This document shows positions 33,160-45,164 of a stretch of DNA of 64,000 bases, piece after piece. The position numbers and the translations under genes were made by a program. The DNA is taken from NCBI GenBank assembly GCA_021442155.1, contig CM038223.1, positions 33,888,983-33,952,982 of the forward strand, written 5' to 3'. How positions within the stretch are numbered: position 1 is the first letter of the stretch; each line of letters starts with the position of its first letter. Under the pieces are notes generated by a model. The model was not told where the DNA came from and did no database searches. It worked only from the letters and a program-made list of their open reading frames with translations. This DNA is from Cymbidium sinense (Eukaryota > Streptophyta > Magnoliopsida > Asparagales > Orchidaceae).

Positions 33160-34180
33160 ATCATAACGACTTTAAAAGTTATGCATAATATCTTTTATTA
33201 TATTGTCCATTTATAGGGGCATAGGCTTTACATCTTTTGCATCAATGAGCTAATAAGCTCCCCCTTCATATAATTTTTTGATAATGTGAAGTCCTTCTTA
33301 ATTTGGATCAAGCTTTCCACTTATTTGGCAATAAGAAATGATAGTTTTCTATATACCCATACTGGTTTACCCACTTTGAAGCTTCTTGGGTGAACCATGC
33401 AGTCATGAGCTCAGGTCATCCTTGTGCTATACATTTCTAAATTTTATTGAGCTTATAACTGAACTTCAACGAAAGCTTCAAGCTCTTTGACTCATATTTA
33501 AACATTTTCCTCCATTGAAAGTCCATCTTGGATTGTAATGCGGAGTGAAGGAAATTCTACTTCAAAAGGAGGTATGGCTTTTATCCCAAAGACTAATTGT
33601 TATGGTATAGCCTACGTATCAAGTTTATATGTAGTGTGAGATGCTCATCAGGCCTCTATTAATTTATTATTCCATTTCCATTTATTTTTAAAGAGAATGT
33701 TATTGATGAGTTTGACTAATGTTTTGTTGAATGCCTTTGCAAAACCATTAGCTCTTAGATTATATATTGAAGAATATATCCAATCTATTGTATATTTCTC
33801 AATTACGTGATAAGTTTTGATATTCTTGAGGTAGTGTCATTGCCAGATATAATTCATCGAAGTACCCCAAATCAGTACATGATGTGATCTAAAAGAATTT
33901 TATTACATTGGTTGCTTTAACATCTCTTAATAAAATTGCTTCTTCCCATTTTGAGAAGTAATCAATGGAGACAAAATTTAAATAGCATCCTTTAGATGAC
34001 GAAGGGTCTATTAGAGAAATTATGTTAGTTCTCAAACTTTCAAATGGCCATGAGGCCACTATTGGATATAAGGAATTATGAGGTTGATGTAACGTGTCTA
34101 CATGTATTTGACACTAATAGCACCTTTTAGCATGTTCAATGTAGTCTTGAAACATGCTGGGCCAGTAATATCTCATTTAA
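33160..34180 (-). pseudogene. Family-B integrase pseudogene
   Basis: On the minus strand the domain begins with a zinc-finger end ('CQIHVDTLHQPHNSLYP', about 34,090-34,150). The core follows with 'SIDYFSKWEEAILLRDVKA' (about 33,930-34,000). It ends with the GPY-like region at about 33,200-33,300, reading 'GKLDPN', 'EGLHIIKKLYEGGAY' and 'LIDAKDVK'. Integrase inserts the cDNA. The middle of the core, including the second catalytic aspartate and the glutamate, is heavily frameshifted. No open frame of any length remains. Confidence 0.82.
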
Positions 34181-34549
34181 TTGATTTTAATTTTTATCCT
34201 AGGATTTGATTGATGTGCACTACACAACCCTTCATGAATTTCAACCATTACTATCTCGGCTTCTTCTAGTCTTAGGCATCACAACCATATTTGGTCAAAT
34301 GAGCAGCGATATAATGTGTTGTTCACAAGAGCAAATCATAATGCTCTTTATGAAATTTGATAAACTTTGGACTTGTCTTTTGGTAGTCCATCACCTTTAA
34401 GATATGTGATGAATGGCTTTCACCAATCATCTTCTTCATTTATTGATAAAATCTTTTGATTTTCTTTAACTTTAAAGCTTGAAAAAGGGTTGGTGGCAAT
34501 GCTAGCCTACTTTGGACTATTTTTTAGTTAGTTCTTCTTGAAGGTCTAT

Positions 34550-35090
34550 CATTTCTTTAGCTGGTTTAGCTAATGCATCAACATTATCATTTTTTGATGT
34601 GACACCTTTATAATAGTTACTTTAGATATATATTTTAGTAGCTTTATGATATGCTTATATTAAAGCACTAATTAGGGACTATTTATCTTGAAAGTACCTA
34701 TTATTTATCATATTATGAGTTGAGAATCTCTATAAATAGATGTTTCTTAATTTTTATATTAATTGCTAGTTCTAGTCCATGTGATTTATATTCAACCTCA
34801 TTGTTATGTCAAGGCTCAGTCAAGCTATATGAATATTATAATATGCCACCTTATAGTTTCATGAATATTAAGCTAATTCATACCTATAATATAGATAATT
34901 ATTGTGGTTTAGCTAGTTTTATTAATTAAGGTCCATCAAAGTAACACTCTCATTCAGATGATTATTGAGCTTCTTGTACTTTGAAGATTTGCTCATCAAG
35001 CAATTCATCATTGAGTGGAGAATCTACTAGGAAATGATGAGTGGCTAGAAAGTTAGCCAGAGCTTGCTAATTTATTCCATTTTGTAAGAT
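34550..35090 (-). pseudogene. Family-B RNase H pseudogene
   Basis: Minus-strand frames read 'QALANFLATHH' (about 35,040-35,070), the tether phrase 'QALADFLA' of the family. They continue 'YFDGP' near 34,930-34,950 and 'NNEVEYKSHGLELAINIKIKK' near 34,740-34,800, where the second catalytic acid lies. RNase H removes the RNA strand during reverse transcription. Stops and frame changes make it inactive. The plus-strand open frame 34,720-34,929 is a shadow of this domain. Confidence 0.75.
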
Positions 35091-35514
35091 ATATGTTTTG
35101 TTAAATTGGAGCAATGAGACTGCTCATTTAGCTAAGCATCTTGTTAGAGTAAGCCTAGTCATCAAGAATATAACAGATTCAACTTTAGATATTAAAGTTA
35201 TCTTATGTGATAACATGGAGTTACGTAACTTTTGAGTAGAAAATATTAAGACTAAAAATTGCTTCTCTATAAGAGAGTAACTTAATTTAGCTTTGATTAA
35301 AGATCAACTTATATAGTAGTGGGTGTTTTCCTTCCCTTCTTCATTATTTTGTGTAAACAAATCTCTAAAAGATTCTTATAGGGATGTTGTATATAATATT
35401 AACGATCTTTCTATTATTGGTGCCACTAAAATTAGGTGATGTAGTAAAAAAAAATTTAAATTATCGAATGCTTCTTGATAAGCATCATCTCATATAAAGG
35501 TACACTTTTGTATA

Positions 35515-36200
35515 TTAATTGGGAAAAGGTTGACATCTCCTTGAGAGATTAGAAATGAACCTTCTGATAAATACCAACTTACCTTGTAGTGAACGTAATT
35601 GTTTCAAGGTCTTAAGCGATAGTATTTCTATTATTACTTTGATTTTAGAGGGATCAATTGTAATTCTTCTATGGAGTATAATAAAGCCTAAAAATTCTCC
35701 ATAAGTCACACCAAATGCACATTTTAAAAGATTCATTTTTAAGTTGAAGCTTCATATTCTATTAAGTGTGTCCCTTAAATCACTTATGTGCTTGCATTGA
35801 GCTTTGCTTTTGACAACACAATCCTCAAAGTAGCATTCTACATACTTACATTTAAGATCATACAAAATGTGGGTCATTGCCCTTTGGTATATAGCATCGA
35901 CATTTTTTAAACCAAATAAGATCACTTTATAGCAATAAATGCCAATTGATGTATGGAAGGATGAATGTTTCTTCATCTTTTAGAGCCATCTTAATTTGGT
36001 TATAGCATGATGAACCATTCATAAAGTTTGAAGTGTTGTTTACCATTGGGTAGAAAAGTCATCTTTTGGGCATGCTTTATTTAAATCTTCAAAGTCAATA
36101 TAGACATGACTTTGTCTATTCTTTTTCTTCATTGGGATGACATTGCAAATTTAGTTAGCATATTTTTCTTCACCATTTAATCCAACTTCAACATGCTTTA
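35515..36200 (-). pseudogene. Family-B reverse transcriptase pseudogene
   Basis: It starts near 36,170 with 'VIPMKKKNRQSHVYIDFED', the usual KKKNGQ-xRVC-DFRDLN block. The open frame 35,752-35,976 has 'VILFGLKNVDAIYQRAMTHI' and the catalytic box 'VECYFEDCVVKSK', where YVDD or YIDD is expected, so the first aspartate has become glutamate and the second is kept. The open frame 35,515-35,736 has 'FGVTYGEFLGFIILHRRI' and the connection segment 'LQGKLVFIRRFISNL'. Reverse transcriptase makes the element cDNA. Frameshifts separate all three parts. Confidence 0.9.
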
Positions 36201-37299
36201 TAATTTCAATGATAACTTTCTCTTCAATTTCCAATCACATTTACTTTGATGCCTATTTTACAAGTGATACTTCTATTTTAATGGCAAGCTTATGTATAGT
36301 TACATCTGGTGATAAGCCTAACATTTCTCTACAATTTTATGTGAAATAGTCTTTGAATTTGCAAAGTAGTTCTTTTAATTCCTCTAATTTTTTTGATGTG
36401 AGGTTAGCACTAACAAAATTTGGCCTAGGCTCTTCTATAGTACCCAAGTTAATTTTCTAAAGTTCATCAATAATAACTTGATTGCCCTCTTCAAATTCTT
36501 TTAGGCCCTCTTTAAGGTTAACTATTAATTTATCTTCAGGTATATTCTTATTATCATATGAAACATCTCTTCATTCATTTATAGCTTCAAAGAAAAAAAC
36601 ATCATCTTTTTAAGATATGGCATAGAATGATCTCATTGGTGTAAACACTGAAGCAATATATCATAATCCCGATGTGGTGAATTTTTCATATCCTATAGCA
36701 TTTTTGATATTATCCCCTTGTCAAAGCTTCTTAAACACTTGTATACTTGATTGTATAATCTAGAGCTATTTTAGAGCCAATGAGAAGTATTGAGGAATTA
36801 AAATATCTTCTTCCTCAAATTTATCCTCTTCAAACAATATTTGTGTGGGATTTGTGGCTCACTTTTCTATTTTATTAAAAAGGATCTCACGTTCATCACA
36901 ACCTCTTTTAAGAGGGACATAAAAAGTTTTCAACTGTTCTATTTTTTTCTTTTTTCAAAGCTATTAAGGATTTTATATGTGCACTTGGCACTATAGTTAT
37001 TTTGATAACCTCTATTAAAATTTGATATTTGGATACTCTTATTAGAGAAACATGGGTTTTCTCTAATTATTTTGTTATATCATTAGTACTAGCTCCTTCT
37101 TTCCTTTGGCTTGCAGAGGTTTTCTTATGTTGATAGAAAATAACTCTTCTACATCATTCTTTGTATCACTGCCAAGATGGAGAATTACTTTATGTTTTCT
37201 TGTTAGTGAGTTTGCCCTTCAAATCATTACTTTTAAACATTATTTTAATAGGTGGAGTCACTTGCTTTTGGGAATTAAATTCTTTTACTTTCTAAGTAC

Positions 37300-38304
37300 T
37301 AAAGTACTTTGCATCATCATAGATCTTGATTTCAGATACTAAAAAGGGATTTATATCGCCATAGATTTGACACTCTTCACCATTTTGAGTGTATTTCATA
37401 CATTGATAGAGAGTTGAAGACACTGCATTGTATTCATAAATCCAAACTCAACTATGGAGTGCATTGTATGAAACACTAGCTTCAATCATGTGGAATTTGG
37501 CTTTTATATATAGATTTTCAAAGCATATAAGCAAAATAAGAGACCCTAGTGTTTATTGCACTTGTTCATTGAATCCGTATAGTATTATTGTACTTTTCTA
37601 GATAATGAGCATCTAAAACTAATGTTCTGAGCCACAGCTATTAGCAGATTGATCGAAGCACTTTAGTCAATCATTAATCTTTTTATATAGGTGGAATTAC
37701 TTTCAGCTGTGACATAAAGAGAGTTGATTATGTTTGGTTGTCCATAATAATAAGTCATTATCACTAAATGTGATGGCTACTAACTTATGAGAAGTTAAGC
37801 CTTCTTTCATCCTCTCTTCATCAAAGAAGGCTTCAGATTGTTCTGAATTTTGCAAGGCTTTAATTATTGTCTCATGTATGTATGCAGATAATGTGAGAGC
37901 AATGTAGATACTTAATAAAGTAGGTAACTTGCATAAATGGGCCAAACCATTATAGTCCACTCACATTTTGGTGGCCTTTTGAGGTTTAGCTTGTGGTGGG
38001 CGTAAGGCATCTTCATTAATTTAATTTTTTTTGCCTTTGTTCCTAGTTTTCCTCCGTAGTTATGGAGACATTTGCTTTTTTTACTTCTTAGTTGGATCTG
38101 TGTTACTTCTTCTATGAAATCTTCTTTATGAGAGGAAGTTTCTAAACTTTGTGTTTCTTCAAAATTTTCAAAGTTTTCAAAACTCTCATAACAACTTCCT
38201 AGTTTAGGATAAAGCATATTTAAGCCCAATTTAATCTTCCTTCTGATAGGCTTTTCATTAAAAAAGTATAGCTCTTCCTTAGAGTCAGTTGATGTTGCAA
38301 TCAT
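37300..38304 (-). pseudogene. Family-B linker and protease remnant
   Basis: Open frame 37,912-38,304 is hydrophilic. Frame 37,703-37,960 then begins 'MDYNGLAHLCKLPTLLSIY', the conserved linker before the protease, also found at 356-658 and about 43,700. Further down on the minus strand come 'KFHMIEASVSYNALHS' and 'YEYNAVSSTLYQCMKYTQN' (about 37,370-37,510), which match the C-terminal half of the Gypsy protease region. The active-site D-S/T-G is not readable. The initial methionine of the linker frame is fortuitous. Confidence 0.75.
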
Positions 38305-38899
38305 GTAGCATGCCTCTCTTTGAAGTTGTCTTTATCATAATTTTCATATACGTTTATGACTTAATGCATTCCTCTTTAAACCTCTTCTTTAAAATTTTTC
38401 ATATCAAGTTATAAGTGGGGTATATAATCTTCCATCTTAACTGTCCTTCATGAAGGTTGCTCATACTCTTCCAAAGAGTTGATCATCTTTTGTGTTTTAG
38501 ATTTTGGTTTTCAATTTTTTCTCTCTTATTTTTTATATTTATAGGCTTTGATGAACAAGCCTAATTGATTTTTTTTTTCTTCTTTGTATTATATAAAAAT
38601 TTCCCCATGTTGGGCAAGAGTATTCTTGGATTAATTTCATGTTCTAAATTTTTTTTCCAATATATGCCTTATATGGCTAGAAGGGTGTTGATCATTCATT
38701 AAGTATTTTTTGAGATGAAGGTCTCCCAACTATTTTCTTCTTCTACTTTTGAGGCTTTGCCTCTATTATTTCTTATCTTCAATGTTTTGACTAGCTCAAC
38801 ATATTTATCTTTTACATCTCAATTTAGGGGTACTATAATAACATTCACCCTCTCTTTTTTAGGATGTACCAATACACTATCAAATAGAGTGAGCTTCCC

Positions 38900-41600
38900 A
38901 TTTTGATAGCTCCTTTCTATCTAGTCATTAAAGATAAAATAATCCTCAATTTGGTGACTTATAAATCTATGGTATGGGTAATAGTTAGGATCGTTGACTT
39001 TATTTGCCTAGTCAGGCTGACGTGGCTATGGTAATTGCAATCTCAACTTTAGGACATTCTTAAAAAATTTAGCAAAACATTCTCTTTTAAATGAATACTA
39101 CTTGTTCTTTTTTCTTAGAGGGTAGGACCTTTGTTCTTATCCTTCATTGGCTTTGCCACTTGTCATGTGGTCTTGAGCATCCATTTCCTTTTCATCAGTT
39201 GTAAATATGAATGTTATTTTCACATCACTTTTCCTTAAATCATATGATTTGGGTTGCTTTTTCTTGAATTATTATTATAGCCAATATTAAGGCATTTTTT
39301 TTTGGGTAGCCTCTAAAACTTGACTACACAATCCAATAATTCTTGGAATATATTAATCATGGCCATGGCTAAATATGGAGCTATTTGATCATCAATATTC
39401 CCCATTAGGAGTTCTATTGCATTCTTTTTCATAAGTTGTTGGTCACATTTCATGCTCATATTTCTTCATCTTCTAACATATTTAGGGAAACTCTCATCCT
39501 TTATTTCCTTTTCTAATGTGAGATCTACAATCGTCACATTCTTGGTTGCTCATACAAATCTCTTGATGTAGAGTATTTCTAACATGAAGAAAGTTTTTAT
39601 TGAGTCATTTGGTAACTTAGCATACGATTCAAATTATATGTTGGCAAGACTTATAACAAATTGTCGAAGCAGTAAGGCATCATTTCCTTTATTATTCCTG
39701 CAAGTAGCATTGAACTAGGCTAAGTGTTGCCATTGGTTTTCTATGCTTGAAAAAATGTTAAATTTTTGGCATAACATATCCTTTGGGGTAGTGTACTTAA
39801 TCATATTTAGCTAAATATGGGCAGCCTTTTCTAACTAGTTATTTAGTAATCTCTAAGGCAATGTCTGCTTTAACATTTTGATTGATAAGATCCTCTACTT
39901 GGAATTTTGTAATGACATTAGCCACTTCTTAAGAACTTAGTGTAACTTTTCTTGGAGGTTCTTATCTTTGTATTGAAGTTGCTGACAAGTTAGGTGGAGC
40001 ATTCTACATGCTTTAAATTTTAGCTATTGGATATATTATCTCTAGAAGATTTCTCAAGTGCACTTATTGCATTGTATTTGCTATTAAGTTAATCTAACCA
40101 TGTAGATCTTTCATTAGCCCATTCATCTCATTGAGACAATTGTTAAGTTGGTTGATTTCTCAATCTCTTCTTTGGAGTTTTGAACCCATATATCATTGTA
40201 ACCTTATTATAACATCAATAAGTTCTTCAATTTCTTTAATTTCTACTTGAGTTTCTTTTTTAGACATTTGGTGACTTGGGCCCTCCTAATGTTGTTCGTC
40301 ATTTTGTTGTTCAAATACTGCATTTTTATTTGAAAAATGTGTATCAAACATGTTAACAACTTTGACTTCCATGCAGTCGATATTTTCATTATTCTAGAAA
40401 TCAGGAGGTGGTTGTTTATTAAAAAGTCATTATTGTCCCAAAATGGTTGATTGTTTGAATCATCAGCCATTGGCTAATTATTTTTATATTAATGCTTCTA
40501 ATTGATGTTAAAGGATTCACCTTTTTTATCATCTGATTGTGCTTGCTCATATTGATTTGTCTTATCTTCAATGACTTTGGATTCTTTAAGTACTCATTTT
40601 TCTTTGGACCTTCCAATGGTGGATATTTGGAGATATATTTAGATGTCACACCCTGGTGCACACTGAATTAATTAAAATGGGATGATTGATATTACATTTT
40701 TGGTGAAGGTTGTTTATACCTCCCAACAATTATCCACTTAGTACTTTTAGAATAAAGGGCTTGTTCTCAGTGCTTATCGAATATTAGGTTATTGGGCTCT
40801 TTGTTTAATGCAAGCATGATATTTTATAATATTTCTATTTTCTTTAGAGTTAGAATTTATTAGGTTGGTGACCTGGCTCATTAATTTTTTTAATTTTTCT
40901 TTGAAGGTTTATATTTTAAAATTCTTCAAGACTTCGTAGATATAAGAAAAGATAATTTTTTTTCTCCTTTAGTTGATCTTGTAAAATGGGTTTCATGTGT
41001 TTATTTAAGATATACTTCTTTATAGCTCCTTTAGAGATATTTCTCTTGACCCATCTGAGCAACTCAAAATTATTATTAGTAGGTATTTTGCTTCCACCAG
41101 TGGTTCATATTATTGTTCAACATGTACAAGTAGTCTGGTTGCTCTTCAAAAAGTGTTTTATTTTCTTTTAGCTCTCCTTGACATTTTGGTGCCCAAGGAA
41201 GATTATTCATGATCATTATTTTTTGGAGCAAAGGCAGTACCCTGTGGAATGGTAATCTCTACAAATGGATTGCTAAATGAATTGATAGTGATAGAGTTTA
41301 GTTTGGGCTCAATAACTATCTTATCCTTAGTAGGCATTATTAGAGTTGCTTGTAATAGCCTATAAATAATTGAACTCCTTTTAAAAGTTGACTTCTTTTC
41401 TTTGATTGAGTAAGTCCTTACCATTTAGCTTTCTATGCTCATTCGAGATGACTAAATTTGATCTTTTTCCTTTGCACGATAGCTTCTTGAATGCTTTTGG
41501 CATTTTAACGCTCACAATGATGGGATTTCTAGTCATAGTTTTGTAGGCACAAACTATACGCCTTTAGAAATTATTCAAACTTAGAGAGTGGCTCAAAAAA
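38900..41600 (-). pseudogene. Family-B gag pseudogene
   Basis: The N-terminal part is the open frame 41,203-41,424 ('SIIYRLLQATLIMPTKDKI', 'NPFVEITIPQGTAF'), which has a homologue in the plus-strand copy at 25,228-25,665. Frames at 40,243-40,661 are polar and have no clear motif. The capsid core lies at about 39,330-39,800, with 'DMLCQKFNIF', 'NDALLLRQFVISLANI' and 'YAKLPNDSIKTFFMLEILY', the typical retrotransposon-gag pattern. Gag packages element RNA. Stops occur throughout. Region 38,310-38,900, between gag and the linker, shows no clear domain. Confidence 0.78.
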
Positions 41601-41837
41601 GTCAATGTTAATCACAATATGAGGGAATCTAATAGTGGATCCCTCTCCTAACTTAACAGTCATTAGATTCTTTATATTTTCCATTTGACATTTTCACACA
41701 TGATTGTTAATTTGATGTTAGGATATACTAGATTTCAAGAACCTAAACTTTTGAAAAGAAAATAGCTTGATAAATTTGCAAATCTTTGAGAACATCACAT
41801 ATTTTAATTTTTTCAATTAGAGATGGAGAGAGAAGTA

Positions 41838-41856
41838 ATCCCAAGTGGCGTTGCTA
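41838..41856 (-). promoter_or_regulatory. Primer-binding site, family B minus copy
   Basis: On the minus strand the LTR end ...CGATCA is followed by AATTTT and TAGCAACGCCACTTGGG. The first bases differ from TGGCGACTCC, but the last part, GCCACTTGGG, keeps the pattern of the site at 48,156-48,171. Confidence 0.5.
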
Positions 41857-41862
41857 AAAATT

Positions 41863-42400
41863 TGATCGCTTCAGAAAAACAACTTTGCAATTATCCACCA
41901 TCTTTATAGAATGTTTAGGGAGTTCATTCTTCATGAGGTAGATTGATTTATGTTCAACCAAATATCCCCTAATATTATGTTAAAGTTTATTTAGATCTGA
42001 GTTCTACTTCCATGAATGCAAGCATTCATAGTTAATTACCCTCTTTTCGTAGTAGGAGAGCACTCTCAATTAAGGTTAAAATTAAACATATCTTTGATAT
42101 GAATCAGTGTCTAGTGGTGTGGTGTGGATGACTATCTAAGGAAAAAGGAGAGTAGTCCCAATCAAGATCTCATTGGTTCTGTCATCCTGAGATTGCCATT
42201 ATTCCAATCTACCAGCATCAGAGGGTTATTAGTTGTCATGTCCATGAAGGCTAATTAGCAGCCATGGGTTGCCTCATCTTAGATATCTTGAGTAAATTTT
42301 AGTTTTGGTGTTGTGATGTAGGTGTTTATTTAATTATTTAAGCTAAACTTAATTTATAAGTTTACTCATTAATTAAATTTATGGAGTAATCTACATTGCA
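41863..42400 (-). mobile_element. Family-B LTR end (R/U5), minus copy
   Basis: Aligns with 24,450-24,908 in reverse complement (see that entry for anchors). The terminal TGATCG on the plus strand corresponds to CGATCA at the LTR 3' end. No coding sequence is present. Confidence 0.7.
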
Positions 42401-42404
42401 GATG

Positions 42405-43165
42405 TATGCAGAGCTTATATCCATTAGAATGCATTAGCTATAATTGGGATTCACATGGAGAACAAATGATTGGGCTTACATCCATTAAAAAGCCAGATAG
42501 ATTGAAATTATGTTTACATAGTGAACATATATTAGGTTTAGGTTGTGTTTTCATTGCAAGCACATCTTAGACTTACATCTATTAGAAAATTATTATATTG
42601 GACTTACATCCTTTTGGAATGCTAATTAGGGTTAGATGTTCTCATGGCAAATGCATTAATTGGACTTACATCCCCTTTGAATGCCAAATAGATTTAGATG
42701 TTCGCATAGAGAATGGAAATATTGGGCTTACATCCCTCTAGAATGCTAGATAGATTTAGGTGTTCGCATAGCAAATGAAAATATTAGACTTACACCCTTT
42801 AGAATGCCAAGTAAATTTGTCATGCTTGCATTGCAAGAATTGGTTGGACTTACATTTATCAGAAATTCGTTAGATTATACTTACATACCTTTGGAAGGCC
42901 ATTTTGGGTTTAGAGTTCTTATAACATATAGATATATTGGACTTACATCTCTTTGGAATGTTAATAGATTTAGGTGTTTGCACAGTGGACAAAAAGATTG
43001 GGCTTACATCCCTTTGAAATGTCAAATAGAATGTTTGAATAATAAATTATTAAATTAGATTTACATTCTTTAGAAATCCCAATTATAATGTTCGAATAAT
43101 GAACAATTAGATTGGGCTTAAATCTTTTAAAAATGCCAGATAGAATGTTCAAACAATGAATGGAT
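42405..43165. repeat. 62-bp tandem array, about 12 units, in the family-B LTR
   Basis: Units start 'ttgggcttacatccctttgg', continue 'aatgcca.atagattta' and end 'ggtgttcgcatag.gaatg'. Two neighbouring units at about 42,660-42,783 each count 62 bp. Units decay toward the high-coordinate end. The plus-strand family-B LTR (23,650-24,908) lacks a recognisable array. Open frames here are by-products. Confidence 0.82.
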
Positions 43166-43194
43166 AGATTTTTTATTTTTATTCCCAAGAGATA

Positions 43195-43395
43195 GAGCCT
43201 GGCATCGAAATAGTGCCACAATGCTAGGGAGTCAATGCAATGGCACATGGAAGTTAGCACTTCTATGCCTAACATTTAGTGCCTCGGTGCTAGAAAGTCA
43301 TGGCCCTAGCACTGATAGGAAGAAATAAAAGTCTTAAAATTAGAGAGGGTAGCACTTAGGTGTTGTAAACCTAGCACTACAGTGGTTAAGTGCCA
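43195..43395. repeat. GCACT-word cluster e
   Basis: Words such as 'tggcatcgaaatagtgcc', 'tcggtgcta' and 'ctagcactacagtg'. It lies at the 5' start of the minus-strand family-B LTR, or in a fragment of the transposon-protein LTR between family B and the interrupted protease. Confidence 0.55.
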
Positions 43396-43449
43396 TAAAT
43401 AATAATTAAGAAATAAAGTTTAGATATATCGATCCTCAAATAGAAAAAG

Positions 43450-43880
43450 GTTCTTGGACTCATAATATTTATCGTGCACTTGGATCAACCAACACTCTTG
43501 ACAGCCTGAACCTACCAACATCCACTGTAATGTAGAGGGGACAGTTGTGCTCTATCGTTCTAAGAAGTAGGTCTTCTTCTGGGAAGGTGACTCCTAGGAT
43601 CTCCTTTGAAAAGCATGCCTCCTCTCAATTAGTGGTCAACTGAGCTAAGTATATTTTTGGATCAAATAAAGCTTTGATTAATGACTCTCTCACCTCTTTG
43701 GATAAGACAAGGGCATCATGTATGCTTAACTTAATTGGCAACTTTCTAAGGTGTGCAAGAATGTTGTAGTTGACTTTGGGTTGGTCCTCCACAATCATAT
43801 CTAGAGGTGGATCATCTTATGGAGGGGCTATCTGCTCACTGGAATAAATGACCTCTTTACCCTTATCTTGATGGTGCTAT
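43450..43880 (-). pseudogene. Giant-LTR element linker and protease start
   Basis: Minus-strand reading gives 'DQPKVNYNILAHLRKLPIK', 'LSIHDALVLSKEVRESLIK' and 'ALFDPKIYLAQL', the same linker as at 356-658. Then come 'NCPLYITVDVGRFRLSRVL' and 'VDPSA', where the family has V-D-G/P-S-A around the protease active site. The aspartate is kept and G is replaced by P. The sequence breaks off about 20 codons later at about 43,430, consistent with truncation by the family-B element. The protease would mature Gag-Pol. Confidence 0.82.
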
Positions 43881-44072
43881 GCTAGAAAGTAGAACTTTGC
43901 CACTGTAGAGGTTGACTTCAATGACTTCTTAAGATGAGGAGCTTGTGGAAAAATCTAATTGCTCATCGAGTATACCTATAACTTCTCCTAAAGGATCATC
44001 GAGTCGGATGACTCCAAATCAATCTCAAGAGGTGAACCCTAATGATTCAGAATAGGGAAATCCATTTTTGAA

Positions 44073-44757
44073 TCAGAGTGGAAGATCAAAATTTTTAAAG
44101 TTGTTATTGCTATGACTTATAGAGCTTTCTAGAGTAATGAAATCATTGAGATCATCAAAAGTAGACAAGATGTAAGCTGAATCGATCTCCTTCATTGATT
44201 TCTTAAATTTTGGAAGTGGTACATGATAGAAATCAAGTAAAGTAAGTTGAATGAGGTTTGCTGCTCTCATCCATAGATACATTACTCCTGTTAATGGTGG
44301 CGAAGCTGGTAGATGTGGTAGATACAACTGCATAAGGAAGAGTGTTGGATTGGAATGGTGGTTACAGTATGAAACTATCTTGAGAAAGTGATGGCTACTG
44401 CTACTGCTAGGCTTCCACCATCCATGAATTATCCCTCATATTTGGCAGATCTTCCTTGATGTTGGAGGTCTGAGCTAAGTCGGGCACTTACAGAGAAAGT
44501 TTCTTGGTTTTAAAAATTATTTTTTGAGAGGTATAGGATAAAGAGATAGCCCAACCTTCTTTTATCTTAAGAGGATCGTATGTATCCCCAAAGATTACTT
44601 TCATAGAACTAGTAAGTTTTTCTACTAAGTATTTTTTAGGGATAACTATGGTTCCTGACTTATAGTTATGCTTAAGCCAATCTTTGAAGGTGAAACAATC
44701 CTTTAAAATATGGCCTAGCATGGGGTGGTAGGGGTTAGGATCATCACTCATGTCCAC
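44073..44757 (-). pseudogene. Giant-LTR element gag C-terminal part with zinc-knuckle-like motif
   Basis: Open frame 44,488-44,757 carries 'NPYHPMLGHILKDCFTFKDWL'. Relatives have C-P-Y-H-x4-GH-x3-DC at this place, so the histidines and last cysteine are kept and the first cysteine is lost. A basic and lysine-rich tail follows, ending near 44,490. Open frame 44,073-44,333 continues toward the linker with no recognised motif. The knuckle would bind element RNA. Frameshifts separate this from the gag core upstream. Confidence 0.7.
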
Positions 44758-45164
44758 TTCCTCCTACTTTCTATGCTCGAGTAGTTAAAGATCAAGTTTC
44801 TTAAGAAGGTTCTTAATGATCTTCCTGACTACCTCACTCTTGAATGAAGTATGATTTGTTGAGTTTGACAGTAAGAGTAGGTGGAAAGTAGCTACCTGGA
44901 AATGGATACTGATACCACTGCTGTGTAGGTTATTATGGTGGTGGCCATTATGGCGGCTGAGGTAGTGGAAGAGGAGGCAGGAGTGGAGGCTACTGAACTC
45001 TAGGCCTCTCAAACTATGCTCTCAATGGCTGCTTCCCCTTATCAACTACCACTACAATCCCTAGCTTCTACTCACATACTTTTTGAGGCTTGGGCTTAGA
45101 TGACTTGTTTGAGAAGGGTAACTGTTTGGCTTTCTCTTGTAGGTTAGCTGCCTTACTAATTATT

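Larger units (their letters stand above)
32976..43180 (-). mobile_element. Family-B Ty3/Gypsy element, minus strand, largely complete but inactive
   Basis: In the element's own direction (high to low coordinates) it has an LTR with tandem repeats (43,180 to 41,863), a PBS (about 41,840-41,856), gag (41,600-38,900), a linker and protease (38,300-37,300), reverse transcriptase (36,200-35,510), RNase H (35,090-34,550) and integrase (34,180-33,160). It ends next to a 42-bp array that may be its 3' LTR. This is the normal order for Tat-like Gypsy elements. Every domain is broken by stops. It appears to interrupt the protease of the giant-LTR element, which stops at about 43,430. Confidence 0.85.

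Noticed and set aside
42405..43165. The regular 62-bp array as a CRISPR-like array
   Set aside because: Units are repeats over their whole length, with no unique spacers, and the sequence is a plant LTR.
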